A DNA stretch of 64,000 nucleotides from Micromonospora sp. ATCC 39149 (GCF_000158815.1 NZ_GG657738.1:4588785-4652784); one strand, 5' to 3'; positions 24,829 through 35,537 are shown, numbered from the stretch's first letter. The notes: a model not told the origin generated them from the sequence alone. Numbers and translations: made by a program.

Positions 24829-25289
24829 GCCGGCCGCCCGCAACGCGCGACGGCGCCGCGAACCCCACGCGCGTACCGAACCCGCCGGAGTGGCTCCCTG
24901 GCTGGCTGACAGAGGCTGCCCGCGATCTGCCTCGACGACAGGCGAAGGACCCCACATCCGGTGTGGCGCTGATCAACGGTGAGCGGATACCCATGAGATC
25001 CGGCCGGGACCCCGCCGCCGCTGCCGATCTCAAGGCGGCCTACAAACTCATCGCCACCACGACCGACCACCTGGAGGCCAAACTCGCCGCCCGGATGCGT
25101 CGCGACCAGGTCATGCATGCCGAGGTGCTGACGAACAACCCGCCGTGCGACTACGAGCCCTACGGATGCGAGAAGATCCTTTCCCGGCTCCTGCCCGCCG
25201 GTGCACAGCTGAGCGTGTACGTACGCGACGATGACGATCAGGTACGTCTCTGGCGTACCTACATAGGCAACGGAAAGGCGATCGCATGA
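24807..25289 (+). CDS. SCP1.201-like (DddA-type) deaminase toxin
   Basis: A 160-aa protein with the zinc-dependent deaminase signature: HLE (His88, Glu90) starting the HLEAKLAARMR helix, then NNPPCDYEPYGC (Cys114, Cys121), and LLPAGAQLSVYV. This is the SCP1.201-like family that includes the double-stranded DNA cytosine deaminase DddA. The protein lacks any toxin-delivery domain, but the overlapping helical gene upstream may serve that purpose. The next gene is Imm1-like, the usual immunity for this toxin family. Whether it acts on DNA or RNA cannot be told. Confidence 0.75.
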   Translation: MAAGGGVSRPPATRDGAANPTRVPNPPEWLPGWLTEAARDLPRRQAKDPTSGVALINGERIPMRSGRDPAAAADLKAAYKLIATTTDHLEAKLAARMRRDQVMHAEVLTNNPPCDYEPYGCEKILSRLLPAGAQLSVYVRDDDDQVRLWRTYIGNGKAIA

Positions 25290-25705
25290 AGGCCACGTGG
25301 GCGTACGACCGAGGCGACCACCGCGACAACCACGAGACCGACGTGACCGACCCCGCTGTCCTGGAGGCACTTCTCCACGAGATCCATCAGGCCGGTGAGC
25401 CCGTCGCGGTCACCATCTTCAGCGACACCACCGATGATCCCGATGAACTGCCACCCGGCCTGCAGATCGGGCTCGGCCACCCCACCTACGCCTTCGCGGT
25501 ACACATCGCCGATGACGGCGGCTATCTCAACGACCCAACAGTCCAGAAACCCGGTGGGGACATCAGCTTCGATCTCGGCGGTGTACCCACTGAATACGGT
25601 GCCGAGAACCTACGGCTCCGGCCCGTAACGGCCATACAAATAGCAGCCACCTTTCTCAAGACTGGCGGCAAGCAACCCCAGCTACCCGCCGCCGAAAACA
25701 ACTGA
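25286..25705 (+). CDS. Imm1-family immunity protein
   Basis: A 139-aa acidic protein starting at ATG 25286, overlapping the deaminase stop by four bases. Landmarks of Imm1 are visible: an N-terminal beta region, a LQIGLGHPTYAFAVHIADDGG segment and a final helix (AIQIAATFLKTG). Imm1 proteins pair with SCP1.201 deaminases and block their active site. The coupling ensures immunity is made with the toxin. Confidence 0.75.
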   Translation: MKATWAYDRGDHRDNHETDVTDPAVLEALLHEIHQAGEPVAVTIFSDTTDDPDELPPGLQIGLGHPTYAFAVHIADDGGYLNDPTVQKPGGDISFDLGGVPTEYGAENLRLRPVTAIQIAATFLKTGGKQPQLPAAENN

Positions 25706-25944
25706 CCGCCGGCCATGTCGACCATCACGAGTTGACTGGCCAGCTCGTTCGCGGAGATGCCCTGGAATCGGGAGTTGTTCCCGCGATGTCACCTTGGTTG
25801 GTGACGACCCGGTTACTCGGAGGGATGCCGCCTGGTCAAGGTGTCGGACGGTCCGCATATGCTGCGGGCCCCAGGCGGGACGACGCTGTCGTGTGAAGCG
25901 CTCGGGCAGACGGGGAAGGGTCCAACGCTGAGAGGAGTTGGCGG

Positions 25945-27501
25945 GTGCGGCGAACCGGTCCGGAGGAGGACGTCGCCGGCGCGGATGCGTGGCAGCTGGG
26001 CGGGATGCCCGGCGGCCTGCTGCAGGCCAGCTATCTGACGCCGGGCAGGTACGCCGCCCAGTACCGGGCGATTGTCGACGTGTTGCTCGCGCAGCAGCAG
26101 CACACCCTGACCGGTGTCGCCGCCACGGAACTTCCCGACCTCATCCGGGCGCATCTGGCCGCCTCGGGTGCGGACCCCGCCCTGGTCGACGAGGCCGGGT
26201 TCGACCTGCCGGCGCGGATGACAAGCTTGGAGCGGTGGGGTGTCGTCGACCGGTTCCAGGACCGGGCGCTGCGGGATGCGGACTTCATCCGAAACCTGGA
26301 CCGGTACCAGCTGACCGAAATCGCCGCGCAGCTGCACCAGGCGGTCACGAGTCTCGGGCAGGACGCCGCGACGGCGGCCGCGGCCACGCTGGCGCCTGGC
26401 GTGTTGACCGCGAACCTGACGCAGCTGCGTGATCTCGCCGAATCGGATCCGGGCGAAGCGGCGAATGCCTGGTCGATCATTTTGAATACCCACCAGTCGA
26501 TGGCGCGGGCCGCGGCGGGGTGGCAGGCCCGGCTGGCGTCCGCACTGGCCGGCACCCCGACCATCGACAAAATCACGGTGGTGCAGGAGACGCTGCGCCG
26601 GTACGTCGACATGTGGGGTGCCGGCGTCGATGTGCATTCGGAGACGATCACCCGCCGGGTGAACGAACTGGGTGCGGTTTCGGACGGGGTGTGGCGGGCG
26701 GTCGCGGCCCGCATGCTCGGGCCGAACGCCGACGACCCGGCGATCGTGGAACTGGTCGGGACGTACCGGCAAACCTTGGAGACGCTGCGCTCCTGGTTCG
26801 ATGGCCCGGACTGTCAGGCCCGGCGGCTGCGGCGGCAGATGCGCGACACGATTGGTCCGCTGTTGCGTGGGCAGCGAACTCTGGCCGCGATCGGTGGGCA
26901 TATGTCGCGGCGTGCCGAGCTGCTCGCTTTGGCGGCCCGGATTGAGGCCGCTGGCGATGACGAGGCGGGCTGGCAGGTGTGGTGCAACGCGACCGGCCTG
27001 TACGCGGCCCGGCACCTGCCGGGGGTGGCGCCGGCGCCGGCCGGTAACCCGTCCGCATCGTCATGGTGGGAGTCCGACACGGTGCCGGTCGAAGCCCGGC
27101 TGCGAAAGCAGGGCCCGCGCGGCACGACCGGGGCGCCGGCGCGGCTAGCCGACAACACCGGCAACCGGAAGATCGCGCGGGCGAACGCGGTGGCGCAGCA
27201 GTCCTTGGCGGCGCAGACCGAGGCGGCGGTCGTGGCCCGCTCGGGGATGCGGTTGTCGGACTGGCCGCCGATCTCGGAGGCGGAGACCACGCTGCTGCTG
27301 CAGTTCCTGACGGCGATGCTGCGGGGCAGATCAGCGGCGTCCGGGACGCGGACCGCGATAACCGGGGACGGCCGCTGGTCGTTGCGGACCGAACCGGTTC
27401 TCGGCGGCGTGGACGCCGTGATCCACACACCGGCGGGCCGGCTCGTGCACCCGGATCTGATCTTGCACATCTCCGCCACCACAACCGGGAGCATCGAATG
27501 A
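25945..27501 (+). CDS. jetA: Wadjet type II subunit JetA (TIGR02677/DUF2397)
   Basis: A 518-aa protein starting at GTG 25945, after AGAGGAG. It is the first gene of a four-gene operon with single-base or 4-base overlaps. The helical sequence with WGVVDRFQDRALRDADFIRN and the SLRDLAESDPGEAANAW-like middle fits the DUF2397 family that forms the kleisin-like subunit in type II Wadjet. JetA bridges the SMC-like JetC heads with JetB and JetD. Wadjet senses circular DNA by loop extrusion and cuts plasmids. Confidence 0.85.
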   Translation: MRRTGPEEDVAGADAWQLGGMPGGLLQASYLTPGRYAAQYRAIVDVLLAQQQHTLTGVAATELPDLIRAHLAASGADPALVDEAGFDLPARMTSLERWGVVDRFQDRALRDADFIRNLDRYQLTEIAAQLHQAVTSLGQDAATAAAATLAPGVLTANLTQLRDLAESDPGEAANAWSIILNTHQSMARAAAGWQARLASALAGTPTIDKITVVQETLRRYVDMWGAGVDVHSETITRRVNELGAVSDGVWRAVAARMLGPNADDPAIVELVGTYRQTLETLRSWFDGPDCQARRLRRQMRDTIGPLLRGQRTLAAIGGHMSRRAELLALAARIEAAGDDEAGWQVWCNATGLYAARHLPGVAPAPAGNPSASSWWESDTVPVEARLRKQGPRGTTGAPARLADNTGNRKIARANAVAQQSLAAQTEAAVVARSGMRLSDWPPISEAETTLLLQFLTAMLRGRSAASGTRTAITGDGRWSLRTEPVLGGVDAVIHTPAGRLVHPDLILHISATTTGSIE

Positions 27502-28688
27502 GCGCCAGAACGTCGGAGCAGCAGGTCGCTGCGCAGCACGCGTTCGTCGGCCTGCTCGCCCAGCCGATGATCACCCCTGCCACGAACCGGGAGTTGTTCC
27601 GGCTGGTGGTTCGCCATCAACAGCCGCTGTCGGAGGCGGCGCGCCGGCTCGGGTACCGGATCCAGCGGGTCGGTCAGGCGGCTCGACTGATCCGGGTACC
27701 GGTCGGCGGAACGGCGACCGTTCCGCCGCGGCCGTCGGACGCCCCGTCTCGGCGGCTGTTGGCGCTGATGTGCCTGATCGCGGCGTGCTGCGAGGAGGTG
27801 TCCGGGACGGTCACCCTGCAGCGGTTGTCCGACATGGTTCGTGACGTGTGTGCCGCCCCGGGCGTGCAGGTGTCGCCCTACGACCCGGACATCAAGTCCG
27901 AGCGCCGGCAGTTGCGGGACGCGGCGGCGCTGCTGGCCCGCTGGGGTGTGCTGAACCGGCGGACCAGCGACGAAAAGATGTTGGAGGAATGGACTGAGGA
28001 CGGGTCCGGCCCCGGCGCCGGCTACGAAGTCGACCGGGACGCTCTGCTGCTGATGACCAGCCCGGACGTGCTCGCCGCCGCGTTGCAGCCGGAGCCAGCG
28101 GACGCGGACGCGACCCGCACGATCCGGCTGCTGCGGGCCCTGGTCGAAACCCCGGCAGTGCTCTACGCCGACCTCGACCCGATCGACGCGGACACGCTGC
28201 GCCGGCACCGTTCCCGATACGCCGGCTATCTGGCGCAGATGACTGGCGGTGCGACTGAGGCCCGGCAGGAAGGGATCCTGTTGGTCCTCTGCGACGGCGA
28301 CGGTCGTCCGCCGACGGTCGCCGATTGGCCGCGGGCGAAAGCTGCGGACTGGGTCGCGCTGCTCGCCGCGGACCAGGCCGGCCGCGACGGTGTCCGCCAC
28401 GACGACGGTACGGTCCACCTGACCCGGGTTCTGGTCGACGAGCTGATCGACGACCTGATCCGGTCGCGGGGTGCGTACATGAACGACCGGCAGAAAGCCG
28501 ACCCGCAGGTCGTCCTCGACGACGTGCAGCGGGTCCTGACCGAGCTCGGCCTGCTGCGGGTCACAGGTGACGGCGGCTGGGTGCTGCTGCCGCCCGCCGC
28601 CCGCTACCGCGACCCGGACGTGCTCTATCCCGAGACCACCAGCCGCACCTCGTCCGCCGCTGACTTGACCGTTGTGGAGATTGCCTGA
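27498..28688 (+). CDS. jetB: Wadjet type II subunit JetB (TIGR02678/DUF2398)
   Basis: ATG start at 27498 overlaps the jetA stop (ATGA), giving 396 aa. The N-terminal winged-helix region and the GILLVLCDGDGRPPTVADWP and RGAYMNDRQKADPQVVLDDV stretches fit DUF2398, the KITE-like subunit of type II Wadjet. It dimerises and binds JetA near the SMC heads. Order and spacing match known type II operons. Confidence 0.85.
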   Translation: MSARTSEQQVAAQHAFVGLLAQPMITPATNRELFRLVVRHQQPLSEAARRLGYRIQRVGQAARLIRVPVGGTATVPPRPSDAPSRRLLALMCLIAACCEEVSGTVTLQRLSDMVRDVCAAPGVQVSPYDPDIKSERRQLRDAAALLARWGVLNRRTSDEKMLEEWTEDGSGPGAGYEVDRDALLLMTSPDVLAAALQPEPADADATRTIRLLRALVETPAVLYADLDPIDADTLRRHRSRYAGYLAQMTGGATEARQEGILLVLCDGDGRPPTVADWPRAKAADWVALLAADQAGRDGVRHDDGTVHLTRVLVDELIDDLIRSRGAYMNDRQKADPQVVLDDVQRVLTELGLLRVTGDGGWVLLPPAARYRDPDVLYPETTSRTSSAADLTVVEIA

Positions 28689-31600
28689 TGACCGCCCTCG
28701 CCGGCCTGACCGTACCGTCACCGGGCCCGCACCTGTCCGACGCCCAGCTCGCCGGATGGCGCGACGCCGTCGCGCACGGCCGGCTGCCGGAGCCGGTCCG
28801 CGGCCGGTGGCAGATCCTGCGGGCCGGGGTCATCGGTTTGTGGGAGTTCGACGTCGCCGAGTACGTGTTCGCTGACGGCCGCGCCCAGTTTGTCGGCGCG
28901 AACCAGTCCGGCAAGTCGACACTGATGACGTTGACGACGCTGATCATGCTCGCCGGCAACCTCGAACGGCAGAACATCGACACCTTCGGTGACTCCGGCA
29001 AAGACTTCCGGTACTACGTCGAGCCCTCAGGCAACGACCAGGACCGCCGCGACGACTCCGCGACCGCGCATCGCGGCTGGGCGTGGGTCGAGTACGGCCG
29101 GATGCGTGACGACGGTACCTCGGAGTTCTTCACCACGCTGCTGTACGCGCAGGCCAAGCGGGGCGTGTCGCAGCTGACCCGCACCTGGATGATCTGCCAC
29201 GGCACCGCCCGGGTCCGCGCCGGCCTCGACCTGGTGAGCGGGCAGGCGGTCACCGAACCAAGACACCTCGACGGCATCGACGGAGTCCAGGTCTTTCCCA
29301 CCGGCACGCACTATCGGCGCAAGCTGACCACCGCACTGTTCGGGTTCACCGATGAAGACCGGTACGCGACCGTGCTCGAGCTGCTCAAGACGCTGCGGAC
29401 CCCGCATTTGGGGCAGAAGCTGAACCCGGACTGGTTCACCAACCAAATCCGCTCGGCGTTGCCGCCGCTGGCCCGCGACGAGATTGAGGGGCTCGCCTCT
29501 GGCTGGCAGCAGGTCGAGCAGGTCGGTGCCGACCGCACCGACGCTGAGGAGGCCCGGTCCGCGATCGTGGACTATGTCGCCAAGGCGTGGCGGCCGTGGG
29601 CAGACGCCGTGCTGCGCCAGCACGCCGACGCCCTTGCCGAAGCCGACGCCGCGCTCAGCGCGGCGTCGGCGGCCGTGGACGCCGCCGCCGCGACGCTGGA
29701 TCAGGCCCGGCAGGCTCTCGACGCCGAGTCGACCAAGACCCAGCAGCTCACTAGCGCCGCCGAGCGTAATCGCGGAGCGCATCGGCAGCTGCTGGAGTCC
29801 GCGGCGTACAAGAGCGCGACCGGCAGGGCCGAAGCCGCGACGTTCGCCCGCCGCGCCGCCAACCAAGCCGCCACCCGCGCCGATGACGCCGCGGCGGCGC
29901 TGGTCATGCTGCGCAGCCTGCACGAGCAGGCGCTGGCCAAGCAGACCGAGGCGCAAGCGGCCCTGGAGGCCGCCCGCACCGGCTACCAGGCGGCGGTGAC
30001 CGCCACCGTCACCGCCGCCGGCGCGGCGATGCTCGGGGACCTGGCGGCCCAGTGGGCCGCTGACGCGGATACTGCCCGGTTGGACGCGGCCGTTGCCGCT
30101 CGCAGGACCGCGGTAGCCACCTTGCGGAACCTGCTGCGGGAAACGACCAGACTGGCTGCGAAGTATCGCACAGCCGACGACCTGGCGAGCGCCGCAGAAG
30201 CGGACCTCAACACCCGTAACGCTGATGCGGAGTCCGCCGCCGGCAGGCTCAGCGACGCGATACAGCAGCTGTCCGACGACATGGAACGGTGGGCCGCCGC
30301 CTTGACCGGATCCGCACCGGAGCCGGCCCTTCGGCAGCGGTGGCTCGAGCAGGTCACGACGGAGTCGATCGCCGCCAGCCCGCGTCAGGTGCTGCAGCAG
30401 CTGCTCATGCGGGAGTGGCTCACCCCGGCCGTCGACCCGCGGACCACCCGAGTCGCGCAGTTGCGCACCGAAGCCGAACAGCAGCAGTCCGCGGCGACGG
30501 CCGCTGACCGGGAAGCCGACGAGCTGGCGATGCACGGTGACCCGGTCCCGCCGGCTCCGGCCGGCTGGACCCGCCGCCCGCGGCCACCGTTCCCGTCCGC
30601 GGACGGTGCGCCGCTGTGGCGGCTGGTCGACCCGGCCGACGGGGTCGAGCGGGACGTGCTGGACCAGGTTGAGGCCGCCTTGACCGTCGCAGGACTGCTC
30701 GACGCATGGGTCACCGTCGACGGGGTGTACACCTCCGGCCGCGACGGCACGGACGTGGTCGCCACGAGCCTGCCCTCGGCGACTGGTCCGGCGCTCTCGA
30801 CGGTGCTCGTCCCAGCCGGTGACAGCGGCCCGCTGACCGCGACGATCACGGCGATCCTCGACGGGATCGGGTTCACCCCGGCCGGGCAGCCGCACGCCAG
30901 TGCTGTCGCCGTCGCCGCCGACGGCCGCTGGCAGACCCCGACCGCTTCCGGGCAAGCGGGTCCGGCCGAACACGGCGCCGAGCTGATCGGCGCCGCCGCC
31001 CGCGCGGCCGCCCGGCAACGCCGGATCACCGAGTTGCACGAGCTGGCCGAGCAGCACCGCACCCGGGCCGATGACGCGAACCAGGCCGCGGACACCCTGG
31101 TCGATGAAATCACCGCGCTGCGGGCCGCGGCGGAGCGGGCGCCCTCTGACGGCGACGTGGTAGCCGCCGCTCTGGCGTTGACGGGCGCCAACCGCGAACG
31201 TGACACCGCCCAGCGCAAGCACGTGGCCCTGGCCGGCAAGGCCGACGCCGCCCGCCAGGTGTGGGAGACCGCAACCGCAGACGCAACCGCTCACGCACTC
31301 GACCACCGGCTGCCGAACTCCGACGAGCACCTCGACGCCGTCACCGAAGCGCTCGACGCGGCCGCAGGCGCGGTCGGCCGGCTCCGGCTCGCCGACCAGG
31401 TCCGCAACACCGCCGAGCGGGGCAGCGCCGCAGCGGAGTCGAGGACCGCCGAGTCCGAAGCCCAACTCGACGCCGGCGTCCAGGCGGAACAGACCGCAGC
31501 AGCCGAGGCGGCGCTGCTCGACGAGCGGGCCACCGAGGCGGAGAAGGCTGTAGGGCGCGGCGACCAGGAATTGTTCGACCGGGCCGCCGAACTCGATCGT

Positions 31601-33007
31601 GAGGCCGACGCGCTCAAATCGGCGATCGCCGCCTCCCACCGCGACGGTCTCGTCCTGGCCGGGGCCGCCGCGACCGCGCAGAGCGACTGGGAACAACGCT
31701 GCCGAGAGCAAACCACCGCCGAACAGGATCGCGCCGCCGCCGTCATCAGCTGGTGGATTCCGGTCGACGCGGGACTCGCCGCAGCCCGCAACCTGCCCGA
31801 GCCGTGCGGGCGCAGCGTCGACGACGCGCTGCAGCAGGCCCGCACCGCAATCGCCGATCTACGTCCGGCGAGCTGGCCGGCGACGCGCACCGGACGCGAG
31901 GATCGGGTCCGGCAGGTGACCGCCCGGCTGTTCGCCGGCCCCTACACCGAGTTGCAGACCAGCCTCGAAGCCAAAGGCGGCCGCGCCGTGCACGCCGCCG
32001 AAGCCGACGACGCCCGGCCACTGCCGGAGATCACCATGGTGGTGGAAGCCTCCGGCAAGCAACTCACCCCGGCCGCGGCGATCGCGCACCTCGACGACCA
32101 GATCGCAAAGCTGTCCGCGACGCACGACGAGAAGCTGCACCAGATGTACGCCCAGATTCTGTCGTCGACGTTCATCAACCACCTGCGCGACCGTCTCAAG
32201 CGTGTCCTGAGCCTGCTGAGCACCGTCAACGACGTCCTCGAACGGCACCCGACCGGAGCGAACCGAACCACGTTGCGGCTGCGCCGGAATCCCCGCAACG
32301 AACAGCAGGCCGGCTACAAGATCTTGCGCGCTCTGGAGTCCGGCAGCTTCGAATCCGACGCCGCGCAGGAGCAGTTGCAGGCCTTCCTCATCGAACGGCT
32401 CCAGCAGGTTCAGGAAGCCGGCCTGCCCGGTGTCGACGACTGGACCGACCGGCTCGCCACCCTGCTCGACTACCGTGACTGGTTCGACGTCGTCTGCGAG
32501 TTCCGGGTCGGGACCGCCACCGACCCGAAATGGAGACCGCTGACGAAACAGGTCCACGCGGTCGACTCCGGCGGCGGCAAGGTCGTCACCCTGATGCAAC
32601 CGTTGCTGGCCACCCTCGTCGCCCTGTACTCCGACAACCCGGCCGGACCCCGCCCGCTGTGGCTCGACGAAGCATTCGAAGGCGTCGACCCCAACAACCG
32701 AGCGATCATGCTGCGGATGCTGTGCGACTTCGACCTCGACTTCCTGCTCGCCGGCCCCGGCGCCCTCGTCGCCGCAGCCCAAGTCCCCGCCGCCGCGATC
32801 TGGACCATCACCCGGGCGCCGGCGCCACTGCCCGGCGTTGACCTGTCCCTGATGCTGTGGGCCGGGAACACGCTGCAGATCGTGCCGGTCGCCGACACCG
32901 CCGCGCCGCTGCTGGCCACCCCGCGACCAGCCGAACAGGACGGACCGGACCTACTGTCCACGCTCACTGCCGATGTTGGGGCCACCGGCAGCGAGGAGAT
33001 GCGATGA
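28688..33007 (+). CDS. jetC: Wadjet type II SMC-like ATPase JetC (TIGR02680)
   Basis: A 1439-aa MukB/SMC-like protein; its ATG shares one base with the jetB stop. Walker A GANQSGKST is at residues 70-78, long Ala/Arg/Glu-rich coiled-coil arms fill about 280-1130, the signature region DSGGGK is near 1292 and Walker B PLWLDEAFEGVD near 1325. JetC is the motor that extrudes DNA loops. All ATPase motifs are intact, so the system is probably functional. Confidence 0.9.
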   Translation: MTALAGLTVPSPGPHLSDAQLAGWRDAVAHGRLPEPVRGRWQILRAGVIGLWEFDVAEYVFADGRAQFVGANQSGKSTLMTLTTLIMLAGNLERQNIDTFGDSGKDFRYYVEPSGNDQDRRDDSATAHRGWAWVEYGRMRDDGTSEFFTTLLYAQAKRGVSQLTRTWMICHGTARVRAGLDLVSGQAVTEPRHLDGIDGVQVFPTGTHYRRKLTTALFGFTDEDRYATVLELLKTLRTPHLGQKLNPDWFTNQIRSALPPLARDEIEGLASGWQQVEQVGADRTDAEEARSAIVDYVAKAWRPWADAVLRQHADALAEADAALSAASAAVDAAAATLDQARQALDAESTKTQQLTSAAERNRGAHRQLLESAAYKSATGRAEAATFARRAANQAATRADDAAAALVMLRSLHEQALAKQTEAQAALEAARTGYQAAVTATVTAAGAAMLGDLAAQWAADADTARLDAAVAARRTAVATLRNLLRETTRLAAKYRTADDLASAAEADLNTRNADAESAAGRLSDAIQQLSDDMERWAAALTGSAPEPALRQRWLEQVTTESIAASPRQVLQQLLMREWLTPAVDPRTTRVAQLRTEAEQQQSAATAADREADELAMHGDPVPPAPAGWTRRPRPPFPSADGAPLWRLVDPADGVERDVLDQVEAALTVAGLLDAWVTVDGVYTSGRDGTDVVATSLPSATGPALSTVLVPAGDSGPLTATITAILDGIGFTPAGQPHASAVAVAADGRWQTPTASGQAGPAEHGAELIGAAARAAARQRRITELHELAEQHRTRADDANQAADTLVDEITALRAAAERAPSDGDVVAAALALTGANRERDTAQRKHVALAGKADAARQVWETATADATAHALDHRLPNSDEHLDAVTEALDAAAGAVGRLRLADQVRNTAERGSAAAESRTAESEAQLDAGVQAEQTAAAEAALLDERATEAEKAVGRGDQELFDRAAELDREADALKSAIAASHRDGLVLAGAAATAQSDWEQRCREQTTAEQDRAAAVISWWIPVDAGLAAARNLPEPCGRSVDDALQQARTAIADLRPASWPATRTGREDRVRQVTARLFAGPYTELQTSLEAKGGRAVHAAEADDARPLPEITMVVEASGKQLTPAAAIAHLDDQIAKLSATHDEKLHQMYAQILSSTFINHLRDRLKRVLSLLSTVNDVLERHPTGANRTTLRLRRNPRNEQQAGYKILRALESGSFESDAAQEQLQAFLIERLQQVQEAGLPGVDDWTDRLATLLDYRDWFDVVCEFRVGTATDPKWRPLTKQVHAVDSGGGKVVTLMQPLLATLVALYSDNPAGPRPLWLDEAFEGVDPNNRAIMLRMLCDFDLDFLLAGPGALVAAAQVPAAAIWTITRAPAPLPGVDLSLMLWAGNTLQIVPVADTAAPLLATPRPAEQDGPDLLSTLTADVGATGSEEMR

Positions 33008-34173
33008 GCGCGGCCGCGGACCGATGGGCCGCCCTGCCCGGCCCGACGAAAGTCCTCGCCGCCGCCCGAGAACTGCTGGAGAACGGCAAGACCGGCCCTG
33101 GCGTCACCGTTCGGATCACCCTCGACGCGGTTGAACGCGACCAGGTCGGACGGATCCTCGGGATGTCCTGGGAAGCTTCCACTGCTCCGGTCACCCTCGG
33201 CCGGCTACGCAAAGCCCTGCACGGCCTGAACGACACCCTGGAAGACCTCCTCGTCCGGCTCGGCGGCCCGCTCGACGACCGGGTCGCCAAACGCGAACTG
33301 GATCGGCAAGCCGCCCAGGACCATCTCGACAACGCATACGCCATCCTGACCAGTGCGGGCATCCCGGAGCATGCGGTCGCACTCGCGCGCACCCGGCGCT
33401 GGCTGGAGCACACCAACCCCGATCTGGCCGACAGCCGCGCCCAGGCTCTAGCCCTGCTGTGGCAGCACCTGCCCGCCGCCGACCGCCCGCTGCCGGAGCT
33501 CGCGAACTCGCTGTTCGGCAATCCGCACCATCTCGACCGCGACGCCGACCTCGGCCGCCTCGCTGCCCGCCTGCTCGCCGCCGCACACACTACGGAACCC
33601 GGCGCCGCCGCAGCCGCGGCCGGCACCGCGTTGAGCGCCGACGTCTGGCGGCAGGTTTGGGCGAGCGCCGGCGTCAGCTGCGACGAAGTCTCGGCAACTG
33701 TCCTGGTCCTCAATCTGCCTCTGGCCGGCTCCGGTGCCGCAGCGGCAATCGCCGCCGCAGCCGCCGAGACCGGTGAACCAGTCTGGCTGACCGCCCGCTC
33801 GCTGCGCCACGCGTGGGAACCCGGACCCGGCCTTCACACCGTCCGGGTGTGCGAGAACCCGGTCGTGGTCGAAACCGCGGCGGCACGGCTAGGCCCCCAC
33901 GCTCTGCCACTGATCTGCGTGTACGGGCGCCCGTCGATCGCGGCATGGCTGCTACTGGATGGTCTGGCCGCGGCCGGGGTCCGTCTGCTGATGACCTGTG
34001 ACCGCGACACCGCCGGGCAGCAGTTCCTCACCGAACTCCTGCGCCTGCCCGGCGCGGTCGAGTGGCTGGCCGCGGCTGACGGCGTCTACGAGGAATCGAG
34101 GCTACCGGCCCTGCTGGCCGACCTCGCCCCTGCACCGCCGGAGGTACTTGATCCGGTACCCAAGTCGGGGTAA
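33004..34173 (+). CDS. jetD: Wadjet type II nuclease JetD (TIGR02679, DUF3323-DUF2399)
   Basis: ATG start at 33004 overlaps the jetC stop (ATGA), giving 389 aa. The N-terminal DUF3323 half is helical. The C-terminal DUF2399 half is TOPRIM-like: VCENPVVVE (Glu near 283) and TCDRDTAG (Asp near 333 and 335) supply the acidic metal ligands. JetD is the nuclease that cuts circular DNA once the SMC motor stalls. The end overlaps no other gene; the interrupted PD-(D/E)XK gene starts 58 bases on. Confidence 0.87.
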   Translation: MSAAADRWAALPGPTKVLAAARELLENGKTGPGVTVRITLDAVERDQVGRILGMSWEASTAPVTLGRLRKALHGLNDTLEDLLVRLGGPLDDRVAKRELDRQAAQDHLDNAYAILTSAGIPEHAVALARTRRWLEHTNPDLADSRAQALALLWQHLPAADRPLPELANSLFGNPHHLDRDADLGRLAARLLAAAHTTEPGAAAAAAGTALSADVWRQVWASAGVSCDEVSATVLVLNLPLAGSGAAAAIAAAAAETGEPVWLTARSLRHAWEPGPGLHTVRVCENPVVVETAAARLGPHALPLICVYGRPSIAAWLLLDGLAAAGVRLLMTCDRDTAGQQFLTELLRLPGAVEWLAAADGVYEESRLPALLADLAPAPPEVLDPVPKSG

Positions 34174-35537
34174 GGGTCATGCTGCTGTTGCGGCGCGCGG
34201 AGGAGTGGCGGCCACGGCGGATAATCGGGGGATGCGCCTCAGCGAAGCGGCTCCCGAGCTCAATCTGATCCGTCGGTACGCCAACCTGGGTGGGTTGGTC
34301 GGTGGCATCAGTCGGTCCGAGCGGGGAATGGCGTTCAACCAGCTAGTCGCTGACGTGCTCCAGCGGGACGGTATCGACGCGGAGGCGGACGCCCGCGGTC
34401 CACGGGGGGAAGTTGATGTCGCCTTTCCTTACGAAGGCACCTGGTACCTGCTGGAGGCGAAATGGGAAGCCGGACCGGTCAACGCCGATCCGGTCCGGAA
34501 GCTGCACTCCGTCGTCAACGAGCGGCGTCCTGGGAGCATGGGCATTTTGGCGTCGTGGTCGGGTTTCAACGACAGCGCCCTCCGCTTTGCTGCCAGCGTT
34601 AGAAACATCATTCTGTTCGACCGTGCTCATATCGAGGCGCTGCTGACCGGTGTGACCGCTGCGCAGGAGATCCTCTCTGCGGCGAACCGCGCGATCTCGG
34701 TCTTGGGCGACGAGCACGTCCCGTTAGCCGCGCTCCTGCGGCCCCGGCGTCCGAGCGAGGCGCCCATCATCCTTGGGGTACCAGATGGGTTCACTCCGGC
34801 GGCTGTCGCAGCGCCGGACGGCTTGGACGCGGAGGTGCTGGCTTACGGCGAAGGGATCAGGGGCCTCTCGTCATACGAGAATCGACTACTAATCACCGTC
34901 GAGGACGGTGTGGTCGAACTCGGTCCCCACCGTTCACGGATACGGCGGCGACTGGAGTTGACCGGCTGTGAAGGCAACGTTTTCGGCGACTCCGACGGCT
35001 CACTGTTCGTCGCACGCCGCGCGGGTGTTGTCCGATATGGCCAGGACGGCATCGACGCGGTGGCCGGTGGGTATGAGCGCACACCGATGATCGTGCCCGG
35101 CATCAACGGGGCGCCCTGGCTGTTGGACCGCAGCACGACTGGTTGGCCCGGTAATCAACCCGGGCATCTCGTCGCACCGGGCGGGAATCTGGGCGACGAC
35201 CAGCGATACTCCTGTGAGCTACCGGCGATGAGCTGCGCGAACGCGTGCTGGATGCGCGACCACACCTTCCTAATCCTTGGCGAGGGAAACAGCTGTGTAG
35301 TCGACATCCGTACCGGCAAGTTCGTCTGGATTGTCACGCCGGTGGGCCGGCCGCACGGGCTCATCCGCCTCAACGAGACCCAGGTCCTGGTGACTGGCTG
35401 GAATCGCTATCTCCAGACTGCTGTGATCGACACCGAGTCCGGGTGGACGTCGCAACCGGTCGGCGTCAACCTCGCCGCGCATGTCGGCGACGCGGCCATG
35501 CTCAACGACTCCGTGGTGGTCCTGGCCGGGGCACCAG

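Noticed and set aside
29027..31711. A leftward frame opposite jetC
   Set aside because: Antisense to the SMC ATPase, Gly/Arg/Val-rich and without motifs.
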